Assembly (NCBI RefSeq): GCF_029893585.1
Contig: NZ_JARXYX010000003.1
Location: 248,001 to 312,000 of the forward strand
DNA: 64,000 nt
From: Streptomyces sp. LBL
GTDB taxonomy: Bacteria; Actinomycetota; Actinomycetes; Streptomycetales; Streptomycetaceae
Direction of reading: 5' to 3'
The notes beneath the pieces are model-generated. The model ran no database searches. It saw only the letters and a list, made by a program, of their open reading frames with translations, and was not told the origin of the DNA. Positions 43,688 to 51,333 of the stretch are shown piece after piece. Position 1 is the stretch's first letter. Each line of letters starts with the position of its first letter. The position numbers were made by a program, and so were the translations under genes.

Positions 43688-44575
43688 ATGCCCGACAGCA
43701 CACGCCCGCAGTCCCCACCCCCACCGGACACACTGCCGGACGGCATCCCGAAGGACGCGCTCCCACGGGTGGCGCTCTGGACGGCCGCCGCGCACGCCGC
43801 GGAGTGCCACCGGGACGCCCCGTACGTCCTCGACCCCTGGGCCGCCGACTTCCTGCACATGGCCGGCTTCGACGGCGGCCCGCCGGGAGACGGCCCTCTC
43901 CAACGCCTGCTGCCCGACTGGGCGGTGGTGCGCACCCGCTTCTTCGACGAACACCTGGTCGACGCGGCCCGCTCGGGCTGCCGCCAGGTCGTGCTGCTGG
44001 GCGCCGGTCTCGACACCCGCGCGTTCCGCCTCGGCTGGCCCATGGGAGTGCAGGTCTTCGAGGTCGAGGACCCCGCCGTCCTCGCCGTCAAGGAGCATGT
44101 GCTGGGCTGGAGCCCGCCCACCTGCGAACGCCGTAGCGTCGTCGGCGTCGACCCGACGACCGGTTCCTGGGGCGATAAGCTGGTCGCCGCGGGCTTCGAC
44201 CCCCGACGGCCCACCGCCTGGCTCGCCGAAACACTGCTCTACCATCTCCAGCCGCGCGTCGTGGAGGCTGTCGTCGCCACGATGACGGAACTCTCCGCCC
44301 CGGGCAGCACCTTCGGCGCCGAGTGCGTGAACGCCGGGTCGGTCTCCTCACCGTTCGTGGCGCCCTTCCTGGACGCCCTGTCGGCCACCGGGATCGCCTG
44401 GCACTGGCAGCTCGCGGAGCCGGAACGCTGGTGGGCCGAGCGCGGCTGGGTCGCCCGACCCGCGGACCTGTTCACGCTGCCGTACGTCGTCCAACGCCTC
44501 TCCCCCTACCTGCCGCTGCTCACCGAGGCCGCCGCGACATGCGTGTTCCTGACCACCGGAACGCTGCGGGACTGA
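43688..44575 (+). CDS. Class I SAM-dependent methyltransferase (TIGR00027 / LCMT type)
   Basis: 295 residues. It has the signature of the Streptomyces/Mycobacterium putative O-methyltransferase family: VVRTRFFDEHLVDAARSGC, VVLLGAGLDTRAFRLGW, the acidic FEVEDPAVLAVK and WLAETLLYHL. These enzymes are related to leucine carboxyl methyltransferase and methylate carboxyl or hydroxyl groups on small molecules. It is the last + strand gene before a palindromic terminator and converges on the minus-strand operon. If that operon makes an alkyl-azoxy compound, O-methylation would be a reasonable last step, but this is inference. Confidence 0.9.
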   Translation: MPDSTRPQSPPPPDTLPDGIPKDALPRVALWTAAAHAAECHRDAPYVLDPWAADFLHMAGFDGGPPGDGPLQRLLPDWAVVRTRFFDEHLVDAARSGCRQVVLLGAGLDTRAFRLGWPMGVQVFEVEDPAVLAVKEHVLGWSPPTCERRSVVGVDPTTGSWGDKLVAAGFDPRRPTAWLAETLLYHLQPRVVEAVVATMTELSAPGSTFGAECVNAGSVSSPFVAPFLDALSATGIAWHWQLAEPERWWAERGWVARPADLFTLPYVVQRLSPYLPLLTEAAATCVFLTTGTLRD

Positions 44576-44616
44576 GCGCACACCCGGGACAGAAGCACAC
44601 CGCGGGACACGCACAG

Positions 44617-44647
44617 GGAGCCCAGAGCCGGGCCGGCTCTGGGCTCC
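44617..44647. terminator. Bidirectional terminator between converging operons
   Basis: Perfect 13-bp arms GGAGCCCAGAGCC (44617-44629) and GGCTCTGGGCTCC (44635-44647) around a five-base loop. It lies 41 bases after the methyltransferase stop and 16 bases before the 3' end of the acyltransferase gene on the other strand. It probably ends both transcripts. Confidence 0.85.
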
Positions 44648-44663
44648 GGTGCTGTCCGTACGG

Positions 44664-45911
44664 CTACGTCTGTTCCAGCTCCAGCAGCGCAGCCAGCCAG
44701 AGGTCGGGGAGTTCGTCGGCGGTCGCCAGCGCCTCGTCGTGGACGACGGTCAGGCAGGCGGCGTCGTGCTGGCTCGTCAGCGTCGTCATGCAGCGAATGC
44801 CGGCCGCGAGCCCGGTCAACATGACCGCCCGCCGGGCAACGGCGCCCTGGTGGACAAGGGCGTCGCCGAAGTTCACGCTGCTCGTCGGTGCCGCGACGAC
44901 CGCCCCGTTGACCATCCGCGTCCCCAGCCGGGCGCCGATCGCCCGCGGGGTGGCGGCGAGCAGCAGGCTGAGCGCGTCGCGCCGGCGGCTAGCGCGCAGC
45001 CGCGCGGTGCGGGCCGCGACGCGGGCCAGGGCCCGGCGCGGCGACGCCTCGTCGCAGGGCAACTGCAGCCGGGCGACGACCATACGGTTGCCGGGCGCGA
45101 GTTCCTCCCCCGGTGCCCTTACCGACATCGGCACCGCCACGGGCACGGGCGGATGCGGCGAGCCCGTGGCCTTCAGGTGCCAACTGCGGACGGCGTGGGA
45201 CAGAGCGGCGAGATAGACGTCGTTCACCGTGGCCCCGTGGGCCCGGCCGACGGCGCGCAGCCTCGCCAGCGGGACGTCCGCGTGGCAGACCGTCAGGCGT
45301 CCGCTGCCCGGCACGTCGAAGGCCGGTTTGGCGGTGGCCGGGCGGCAGGAGGCCGCGACGTCACCGAAGGCGCCGGCCAGACCGCGGGCGGTGGGCCGGG
45401 AGCGGTGGTGGGGTGCCGGACCGCCGCCCTCGGGGTGGTCGTCGAGGAGGGCCCGGGCGGTGTGGGCGGCACCGACGCCGTCCTGGAGGGTGTGGTCGGT
45501 GCGGTAGCACAGCGTGTGACCGCCGTCCGGTCCGTGCACCAGCCACACCTCCCAGGGCGGTCGCCCGGCCGCGCTCATGGGCCGCGTCAGCATCAGCCGG
45601 CCGGCTCCCGGACCGTCGGTGTCGTGCTCGGTCGGCCGGAACTCGTGCACATGCTGCTCCACCGCGATCCGGTCCACGCGCCGGAACACCTTGCCCTCGC
45701 CGGCCACGCGGTAGCGCAACGCCGGAATTGCGTGGGCGCGTTCGGCCACCCGGGCGCGTACGGCGTCCAGAGGCGGGGGCGGACCGTCGTACCGGAAGAG
45801 AAAACCGACCGGCAGGGGTCTGCCGCGCATCGCCAGGTGGTAGGCGGCGTCCGGGGTTCCCATGGGCAGAGCCGAAGGCAGGCCGTGGGCGGTGTCGCGG
45901 GGTGAGCGCAT
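44664..45911 (-). CDS. WS/DGAT-type acyltransferase
   Basis: 415 residues. The fold is that of wax ester synthase/diacylglycerol acyltransferase and condensation-like enzymes. The HHxxxDG active motif appears as D139-H-TLQ-D-G145 in YRTDHTLQDGVG: the first His is Asp, but the second, catalytic one remains. RPPWEVWLVHG and TVNDVYLAALSHAVRSW match conserved family blocks. It should join an acyl thioester to an alcohol or amine. It is the last gene of the minus-strand operon, 39 bases after the flavoprotein gene, with GGAAGG before the ATG. In an alkylamine-type pathway it could make an ester or amide cap; ordinary storage-lipid synthesis is the alternative. Confidence 0.85.
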   Translation of the reverse strand: MRSPRDTAHGLPSALPMGTPDAAYHLAMRGRPLPVGFLFRYDGPPPPLDAVRARVAERAHAIPALRYRVAGEGKVFRRVDRIAVEQHVHEFRPTEHDTDGPGAGRLMLTRPMSAAGRPPWEVWLVHGPDGGHTLCYRTDHTLQDGVGAAHTARALLDDHPEGGGPAPHHRSRPTARGLAGAFGDVAASCRPATAKPAFDVPGSGRLTVCHADVPLARLRAVGRAHGATVNDVYLAALSHAVRSWHLKATGSPHPPVPVAVPMSVRAPGEELAPGNRMVVARLQLPCDEASPRRALARVAARTARLRASRRRDALSLLLAATPRAIGARLGTRMVNGAVVAAPTSSVNFGDALVHQGAVARRAVMLTGLAAGIRCMTTLTSQHDAACLTVVHDEALATADELPDLWLAALLELEQT

Positions 45912-45950
45912 CGTGAAACCTTCCTGTGGGGTGTGGGTGTCCTGGTCGCC

Positions 45951-47273
45951 TCAGCAGGTGCGCCGCGTCGCCCGGCCCAGTATGTCCACGTAACCGCGCA
46001 GGAGGTGGCGGCCGGGGCCACCGCCGGGGATCCGTGGGGCCCGTGACCGGTGCCAGGGCAGCGGAACGCCCGGTTCCGGCTCGCCGAGCAGGGCGCCGGC
46101 CACGTACGCGCCGTGGGCCACGGACAGGGCCAGGCCGTGGCCGCAGCAGCCGCCGATGTACCAGACGCCGGGGCAGCCCTGGACCGGGCCCACCACCGGC
46201 AGGTCGTCGAGGGTCATGCCGACACGGCCCGACCAGCGGTGGACGACCGGTACGTCGGACAACTCCGGGTGCAGGGAGCGCAGCCAGCGTCCCAACCAGT
46301 TCCAGGCCCGCTCACGGAGGACCTGGAGCCGCGGTGCGTCCAGTCCGGCCGGGGCGGTGACGGTGCCGCCGCCGGCCACCAGGCCCCGGTCCGGGAGCAG
46401 CCGGAAGTACGGGGCCATCGGTGCCGCGTCCACGACGGCGTACCCCGCGCGCCCGCCCAGGGCCGCGTACGCCGCTGCGCTGAGGGGCGCGGTCGCCACG
46501 GCGTACACCTCCAGCGGCAGGACCGTGCCGACCGGCAGACCGGCCTCCCTTGCACCGGAGTTGACGGCCAGGACCGCCTGTCCGGCGTACAACGTGCCGT
46601 GCGGGAAGACCAGTTCGGATCCGGCCAGATCACGGGGGCGCAGGGCCCGCAGTGGGCTGTTCCCGTAGAAGCGGACGCCCTTGGCCGCGCAGGCGCGGGC
46701 GAGGGCGCAGGTCAGGGCGGCCGGGTCCAGGGTGGCCGCGGTGCGGTGGAGAAGGCCGGCGGTGTACGGCACGCCGATCCTGGCGCGGATCGCGGCGCCG
46801 GACAGGACCGGCACGTCCAGGCCGAGTTCCCGGTAGGCCTTCGCCTGCCGGCCGAGGGCCGTCAGATGCAGGGGCGAGCGCGTCGCCACGATCTGCGGGC
46901 CGGTCCGCAGTCCGCAGCGCGCGTCCAACCGGCCGTACAAATCGAGGACCTGGTCCACCGCGCGCACGCTTGCCAGATGCATCCGGCGGGCCGTCTCGGG
47001 TCCGAAGCGACGTACGGCGCGGTCGATCGCCGGGCCCGCCCGGGGGCCCAGCAGGCCGGTGCCCCGGCCGCTGGCGCCGGCGGCGGGGCGCTGCGCGTCG
47101 ACGACGGCGATGTCGAGGCCGGGGGCGCGTTCCGCGAGGTGGTAGGCGCAGGCGAGGCCGGCGAGACCGGCTCCGACCACGGCGACGTCCGCGGTGACCA
47201 GACCGTGCAGCGGAGGCTGCGACGGCACCTCGGCCGGTTCCCAGGCGGGCGCTCCGGCGGGCGGTCGGGTCAT
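45951..47273 (-). CDS. FAD-dependent amine oxidase-type oxidoreductase (DAO/PuuB family)
   Basis: 440 residues from the ATG at 47273, which overlaps the flavin reductase stop by 4 nt (ATGA). The N-terminal FAD motif is VAVVGAGLAGLACAYHL, with the ribose-binding Asp in AVVDAQRPAAGASGRG. The C-terminal VWYIGGCCGHGLALS is the second FAD contact of the D-amino acid oxidase / gamma-glutamylputrescine oxidase group. Members oxidise C-N bonds of amines. In this operon a dehydrogenation of an amine or hydrazine intermediate is the natural guess. No signal peptide is present. Confidence 0.88.
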   Translation of the reverse strand: MTRPPAGAPAWEPAEVPSQPPLHGLVTADVAVVGAGLAGLACAYHLAERAPGLDIAVVDAQRPAAGASGRGTGLLGPRAGPAIDRAVRRFGPETARRMHLASVRAVDQVLDLYGRLDARCGLRTGPQIVATRSPLHLTALGRQAKAYRELGLDVPVLSGAAIRARIGVPYTAGLLHRTAATLDPAALTCALARACAAKGVRFYGNSPLRALRPRDLAGSELVFPHGTLYAGQAVLAVNSGAREAGLPVGTVLPLEVYAVATAPLSAAAYAALGGRAGYAVVDAAPMAPYFRLLPDRGLVAGGGTVTAPAGLDAPRLQVLRERAWNWLGRWLRSLHPELSDVPVVHRWSGRVGMTLDDLPVVGPVQGCPGVWYIGGCCGHGLALSVAHGAYVAGALLGEPEPGVPLPWHRSRAPRIPGGGPGRHLLRGYVDILGRATRRTC

Positions 47274-48184
47274 CCGGGTCCGTCCGGGGCAGGCACGGGG
47301 TCGGGTGCGGGGTCGGGTGCGGGCACGGGGGCCGGCGCGTGGGCGGGGTCCGGCGCGGGCACACAGCCCGGCACGGGGGCAGGCGCGTGGGCGGGACCAG
47401 CCACGAGTTCCGGCACGAGTTCCTGCACGGGCACACAGCCCGGCACGGGGTCCGTCACCGGGCCCGGCACGGAGTCCGGCACGGGCACGGAGTCCGGCGC
47501 AGCCGCCGGGCCCGGCACAGGCGCGGCCACGGAGTCCGGCACAGCCGCCGGGCCCGGCACAGGCGCGGCCACAGAGTCCGGCACAGCCGCCGGGCCCGGC
47601 ACAGGCGCGGCCACAGGGCCCGGATGGGGCTCGGCCAACGTTTTGAACCCGCGGTCGTGCCACAGCAGCGGTCGCCCGCCGCCCACCTGGACCGCCGCCA
47701 CCCGCCCCACGACGAGACAGTGGTCGCCGTAGCGCCGTATGTCCTCCACGAGGCACACCGACCAGGCGAGCGCCCCGTCGAGCACCGGAACGCCGAGCAC
47801 CTGCCGGACAGGCGTGCCGGCGAACCGCCGGGGCGCCGGCGTCGTGGGGTGGGCGAACCGCGTGGCCAGGTCGTGCTGGTCCTCGCGCAGCAGGTGCACG
47901 GCGAAGACCCCGTACGCACGGATCGCGGCGAGAGTGCGCGAGCCGTCGCGCAGACAGGCGAGGAGCAGGGGTGGCCGGGCCGACAGCGAGGTGACCGAGG
48001 AGACGGTCATGCCGAGCGGGCCGTCCTCGCCGCGTGCGGTCACGACGGTCACCCCGGCGGCCAGCTTGGCGTACAGCCTCAGGCAGAGGGCAGCACCGGG
48101 GCCGGGCTCCTCGCGCAGGGGATCGACGCCCGATCCGGCGTCCTCCCGCGTCCGTTCAGCCCTGAGCCGCGGGGGCGCGCTCAT
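47270..48184 (-). CDS. Flavin reductase with long Pro/Ala-rich tail
   Basis: 304 residues. Residues 33-185 form a flavin reductase-like (HpaC/VlmR type) split-barrel domain: LAAGVTVVTARGEDGPLGMT, VSSVTSLSARPPLLLACL, FAVHLLREDQ and a final GRPLLWHDRGFKTL. It should reduce free FAD or FMN with NAD(P)H for a partner oxygenase. Residues 187-304 are almost only Pro, Ala, Val, Asp and Gly, with three copies of a 14-residue unit (AAPVPGPAAVPDSV) at about 192-233; this extension is not normal for the family. The start overlaps the SRPBCC gene by 29 nt, and the end overlaps the amine oxidase start. The likely client is the acyl-CoA-dehydrogenase-fold protein of the same operon. Confidence 0.9.
   Translation of the reverse strand: MSAPPRLRAERTREDAGSGVDPLREEPGPGAALCLRLYAKLAAGVTVVTARGEDGPLGMTVSSVTSLSARPPLLLACLRDGSRTLAAIRAYGVFAVHLLREDQHDLATRFAHPTTPAPRRFAGTPVRQVLGVPVLDGALAWSVCLVEDIRRYGDHCLVVGRVAAVQVGGGRPLLWHDRGFKTLAEPHPGPVAAPVPGPAAVPDSVAAPVPGPAAVPDSVAAPVPGPAAAPDSVPVPDSVPGPVTDPVPGCVPVQELVPELVAGPAHAPAPVPGCVPAPDPAHAPAPVPAPDPAPDPVPAPDGPG
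47486..47611. repeat. Three tandem 42-bp repeats inside the flavin reductase gene
   Basis: The unit contains GGCGCGGCCACAGAGTCCGG and GCACAGCCGCCGGGCCCGGC and codes for the 14-residue Pro/Ala repeat. Copies are nearly identical, pointing to recent expansion by slippage. Degenerate units continue toward the 3' end of the gene. Confidence 0.8.
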
Positions 48185-48623
48185 CGATCACCTCCGCGCC
48201 GACCAGGCCGATCAGGATGTGTCCGATGTTGTTCCGCAGTGTGGACTCGGCCACCGGGTCGAGGATCTCCGCGAGGGTCGGAATGCCGAGGTCGAAGGAG
48301 GCGGCGAAGACGACGAGTGTGCCGCCGTCGCGGGGTTCGCAGCGCCAGCTCCCCTCGAAGGTCTGGAAGTCGCCGCTGACTTGCTCGAAGCTGAGGGACA
48401 GGGTGTCCGGTGAGAACGTGTCGCGTTCCCGCCAGCGCATCAGCCCGCCCCGGAAGGTGACGGTCCAGTCCGACACGAGCGAGCCGTCGGAGAGGGGTGC
48501 CTCCACGCGGACCTCGCGGACGGTGTCGGTGAGTTCGGGGTAGCGGCGGAAGTCGGTGATGCGTCGGTAGACGTCGACCGGTGCGAGACCGTCGGCGAAC
48601 GCGTGCAGGACCACGTGGCGCAT
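48156..48623 (-). CDS. SRPBCC-family protein (polyketide cyclase/COQ10-like)
   Basis: 155 residues of the START-like fold: an N-terminal strand, then VYRRITDFRRYPELTDTVRE (the first helix with the family's YPE), SDWTVTFRGGLMRWRERDTF, SGDFQTFEGSWRCEPRDGG and the long C-terminal helix. Relatives bind hydrophobic molecules or act as aromatase/cyclases. It lies between the aminotransferase (36 bases upstream) and the flavin reductase (29-base overlap), so it belongs to the operon. It could hold the alkyl intermediate or catalyse a rearrangement; the sequence does not decide this. Confidence 0.82.
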   Translation of the reverse strand: MRHVVLHAFADGLAPVDVYRRITDFRRYPELTDTVREVRVEAPLSDGSLVSDWTVTFRGGLMRWRERDTFSPDTLSLSFEQVSGDFQTFEGSWRCEPRDGGTLVVFAASFDLGIPTLAEILDPVAESTLRNNIGHILIGLVGAEVIDERAPAAQG

Positions 48624-48659
48624 GAATGTCCCTTTCCTTTCCGGTGGCCGGGCGGGGTC

Positions 48660-49973
48660 TCAGCCGGTCATGCGGAGGGCAGTGGTGTGCAGGGCCTCGG
48701 CGAGCGTGGTGAAGAACAGGTCGAGCGCTTCGTCCTCGACCACCGCGGGCGGCGTCAGCCGCAGCACCCGCGTGGAGTTGAGGGAGTGGTTGACGAGCAC
48801 GTCCCGTGCGATGAGCTCCAGCAGCAGTTCGCCGACCGCCTGCTCCCCGGTGAGCTCGATCCCGATCAGCAGTCCGCGGCCGCGCACCTCGCGCACCAGG
48901 ATCTCCTGGTACGGCGCGCACACGTCCCGGACACCGGCCAGGACACGCGCGCCGAGTGCGGCCGCACGGGCGACGGTGTCCTCCCGCTCCATCGTCTCCA
49001 CGGTGGCGAGCGCGGCCGCGCAGGCGATCGGGGAGGCACCGAAGGTGGAGGTGTGCAGGTAGGGGTCGCGGCTGAAGGGGGCGTAGGCCTGCTCGGTGGC
49101 GACCATCGCGGCGACCGGCACCACTCCGCCGCTGAGCCCCTTGCCCACGAGGAGTACGTCGGGACGGACGTCCTCCGCGTTCACGCCCCACCAGGTGCCC
49201 AGCCGTCCCATCCCGGTCTGGATCTCGTCCACGACGAGCAACGCGCCGAACTCCTCGCACAGCGCGGCCACTTCACGCAGATAGCCGGGCTTGGGAATGC
49301 GCACCCCGCCCTCGCCCTGCACCGGTTCGACGATCACGCAGGCCCGATCGCGTCGGACGGTCAGGGCCCGGCGCAGCTCGCCCGCGTCGTTGTAGGAGAT
49401 CTGCGTGGTGTCGGGGAGGAGTGGTTGGAACGGTGTCTGGTAGGTGGCGTTGGCGGTGACGCTCAGGGCCCCCAGGGTCTTGCCGTGGAAGCCCTTGCGG
49501 GTGGTGATCACCGCGTTGCGTCCCTGGGCGCGGGCCAGTTTCAGGGCCGCTTCCGTCGCCTCGGCACCGGAGTTGACGAAGTGGACGTAGTCGAGGCCCG
49601 GCGGGGTGTGCGCCGCCAGCGCCTGGGCGGCGCGGGCGGCGACCGGTTCGAGGAAGACGCGGCTGGCGAGGGGATGGGCGTCGATCTGCCGGTGCACGGC
49701 CTCGACGACGGCCGGGTGCCGGTGCCCGAGGATGAAGACGCCGTAGCCGCCGAAGTCGAGGAAGCGGCGGCCGTCGTCGGTGTGGATCCAGGGCCCCTCG
49801 GAACGGACCTCGGCCATGCCGCCCATCACGCGGCCCATGACCGCCCGTCCGGAGCCGATGTGCCGGAGGTAGAGGTCCACGAGTTCGGTGCCGCTGGGCA
49901 GGGGGGCGGCCAGGTTCACCGGGGTGGGCCGGGCCGGGGGGACAGGAGGTGCGGCGGGCGGTGAGATCGTCAT
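48660..49973 (-). CDS. Class III (omega-type) PLP-dependent aminotransferase
   Basis: 437 residues. Class III landmarks are present: FVNSGAEATEAALKLAR, FHGKTLGALSVTAN, the Asp in LLVVDEIQTGMGR and the PLP Lys in LLVGKGLSGGV, with HTSTFGASPIACAAALA near the active site. These enzymes aminate terminal aldehydes using an amino-acid donor. Its ATG overlaps the stop of the thioester reductase-like gene by 4 nt (ATGA), so the two products are made together. Reduction of an acyl thioester to an aldehyde followed by transamination would give a primary alkylamine. Ornithine-type metabolism is less likely in this context. Confidence 0.93.
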   Translation of the reverse strand: MTISPPAAPPVPPARPTPVNLAAPLPSGTELVDLYLRHIGSGRAVMGRVMGGMAEVRSEGPWIHTDDGRRFLDFGGYGVFILGHRHPAVVEAVHRQIDAHPLASRVFLEPVAARAAQALAAHTPPGLDYVHFVNSGAEATEAALKLARAQGRNAVITTRKGFHGKTLGALSVTANATYQTPFQPLLPDTTQISYNDAGELRRALTVRRDRACVIVEPVQGEGGVRIPKPGYLREVAALCEEFGALLVVDEIQTGMGRLGTWWGVNAEDVRPDVLLVGKGLSGGVVPVAAMVATEQAYAPFSRDPYLHTSTFGASPIACAAALATVETMEREDTVARAAALGARVLAGVRDVCAPYQEILVREVRGRGLLIGIELTGEQAVGELLLELIARDVLVNHSLNSTRVLRLTPPAVVEDEALDLFFTTLAEALHTTALRMTG

Positions 49974-51082
49974 GACGCCAGCTCCCTCGGGGTCGTCGCG
50001 GTGACCGGCCGGGCTCCGTGTCGCCTGAGCAGTCCGGCCCTGCCTTCGGCCCAGCTCTCCAGGTTGCGTACGAGGGCGGCGCGGATGTCGGCGCGGGTCA
50101 GCCGGGTGCCGCAGGCGGGGTCACCGAGGGAGGAGGCGAACGGCAGCTCGCGCTGGAAGACCAGCAGCAGTTCGGCGTAGTGCCTGAGGCGTTGGCGTAC
50201 CGGCGCGGGCATCGCGGTGCCCTCCAGCAGGGGCAGCAGCAGGCGGTGTACCGCCTCCACCGGGATGAGTCGGGGGCGCTGCGGTTCGGGCAGCCCGTGG
50301 CGCACGGCGAACTCCGCGCAGATGTCGGAGATCTCCCGCACGGGTGGCGCCTCCTGGCCGGCCGTCAGCCAGAACTCCCCCTCGCGCACCCCGCCGCGGA
50401 TCAGATCGCCGACCGCCCGGGTGACGAAGTCCTGCGGGACCATGTCGATCCGGGCCTCGGGGGCGCCGGGCAGCACCGGCACCTGCCCCAGCACCATCGA
50501 GCCGAGCGTCTTGGTCAGCCCCTGCTGTCCGGCGATCCGCCCGGTGACGGAGTCGCCCATCACGACCGAGGGCCGCACGATCGCGCCAGGTAGACCGGCC
50601 TCACGCACCATCTGCTCGGCCGCGGTCTTCGAGGCGAGGTAGGCGGCGGCGCCCGGGAAGCGCCGCCCGTCCTCGGCGGCCGGCGCGCTCGCCACGAACG
50701 CGGTGCTCACCAGGTAGAAAGGCGCCTCGGCGCGGGCGGCGAGGCCGAGCACGGCCCGGGTGCCGGTGGTGTTGGTCCGCACGATCTCCTCCGGCGCGGT
50801 GCGCCAGTTGGTCTCGGCGGCGGAGTGCAGGACGATGTCCACCTCGTCGGCAAGCCGACCCCAGGCCACCTCGGACAGACCCAGTCGAGGTGCGAGCAGG
50901 TCGCCCCGGAGCTCCCGTACCCGAGGGTCCTGCAGCGGCCTGTTGCGGCGCAGGCAGATCAGGTCGAAGTCGTCGGCCAGCTCCTCGATCAGGGCCTGCC
51001 CCAGTACCCCGGAGCCGCCGGTCAGCAGCAGGGTGGGGCGGTCGGCGGAACGCGCGGTGCGTTTCGGTTGGTGTGACGGCAT
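49970..51082 (-). CDS. Thioester reductase-like SDR (NAD_binding_4 / male-sterility type)
   Basis: 370 residues from the ATG at 51082, which has GGGGGAG upstream; the longer frame reads into the tandem repeats. The N-terminal NADPH motif is LLTGGSGVLGQALIEEL, followed by VRELRGDLLAPRLGLSEVAW, LHSAAETNWRT, TNTTGTRAVLGLA and VSTAFVAS. The catalytic YxxxK is in AAYLASKTAAE. This set is typical of the reductase domains of carboxylic acid reductases and NRPS/PKS release domains, which reduce acyl thioesters to aldehydes. It is stand-alone, with no carrier or adenylation domain. Coupled translation with the aminotransferase argues that the aldehyde is aminated at once. Confidence 0.85.
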   Translation of the reverse strand: MPSHQPKRTARSADRPTLLLTGGSGVLGQALIEELADDFDLICLRRNRPLQDPRVRELRGDLLAPRLGLSEVAWGRLADEVDIVLHSAAETNWRTAPEEIVRTNTTGTRAVLGLAARAEAPFYLVSTAFVASAPAAEDGRRFPGAAAYLASKTAAEQMVREAGLPGAIVRPSVVMGDSVTGRIAGQQGLTKTLGSMVLGQVPVLPGAPEARIDMVPQDFVTRAVGDLIRGGVREGEFWLTAGQEAPPVREISDICAEFAVRHGLPEPQRPRLIPVEAVHRLLLPLLEGTAMPAPVRQRLRHYAELLLVFQRELPFASSLGDPACGTRLTRADIRAALVRNLESWAEGRAGLLRRHGARPVTATTPRELAS

Positions 51083-51176
51083 GGGCGTACTCCCCCAACG
51101 GGACTCGACTGCCGTGGGACGGCGGGGATTCTCGACTGCCGTACACCGGCGTGGACTTGGCCGGGCGTACGGCAAA

Positions 51177-51251
51177 ATGACCGCGAGCAGCGCACGACGG
51201 CATGACCGCGAGCAGCGCACGACGGCATGACCGCGAGCAGCGCACGACGGC
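51177..51251. repeat. Three perfect 25-bp tandem repeats
   Basis: The unit ATGACCGCGAGCAGCGCACGACGGC, given here as ATGACCGCGAGC plus AGCGCACGACGGC, occurs at 51177-51201, 51202-51226 and 51227-51251 without a mismatch. The repeats fill part of the 251-base gap between the thioester reductase-like gene and the acyl-CoA-dehydrogenase-like gene, upstream of the former. Identical copies suggest recent duplication; they may hold an operator or promoter for the second half of the operon. Confidence 0.9.
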
Positions 51252-51333
51252 ATGGGCTTGGCCACCGCACGGTGACGCGGACCTGGCGGGCCTACGACGA
51301 CGCGGGCATGGCCGGCCTACGGCGGCCCGGGTG

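Noticed and set aside
41996..44245. Open minus-strand frame of 749 codons
   Set aside because: Antisense to the ABC1 kinase and methyltransferase genes, whose motifs are all on the + strand.
47486..47611. CRISPR-like appearance of 42-bp repeats
   Set aside because: The repeats are contiguous, without spacers, in frame and inside a gene; they code for a Pro/Ala repeat.
48660..49973. Reading the aminotransferase as ornithine or acetylornithine aminotransferase
   Set aside because: Class III motifs do not separate these; the translational coupling to a thioester reductase-like gene makes an aldehyde aminase more likely.
51177..51251. Possible CRISPR repeats of 25 bp
   Set aside because: The units follow each other directly without spacers and no cas genes are present.
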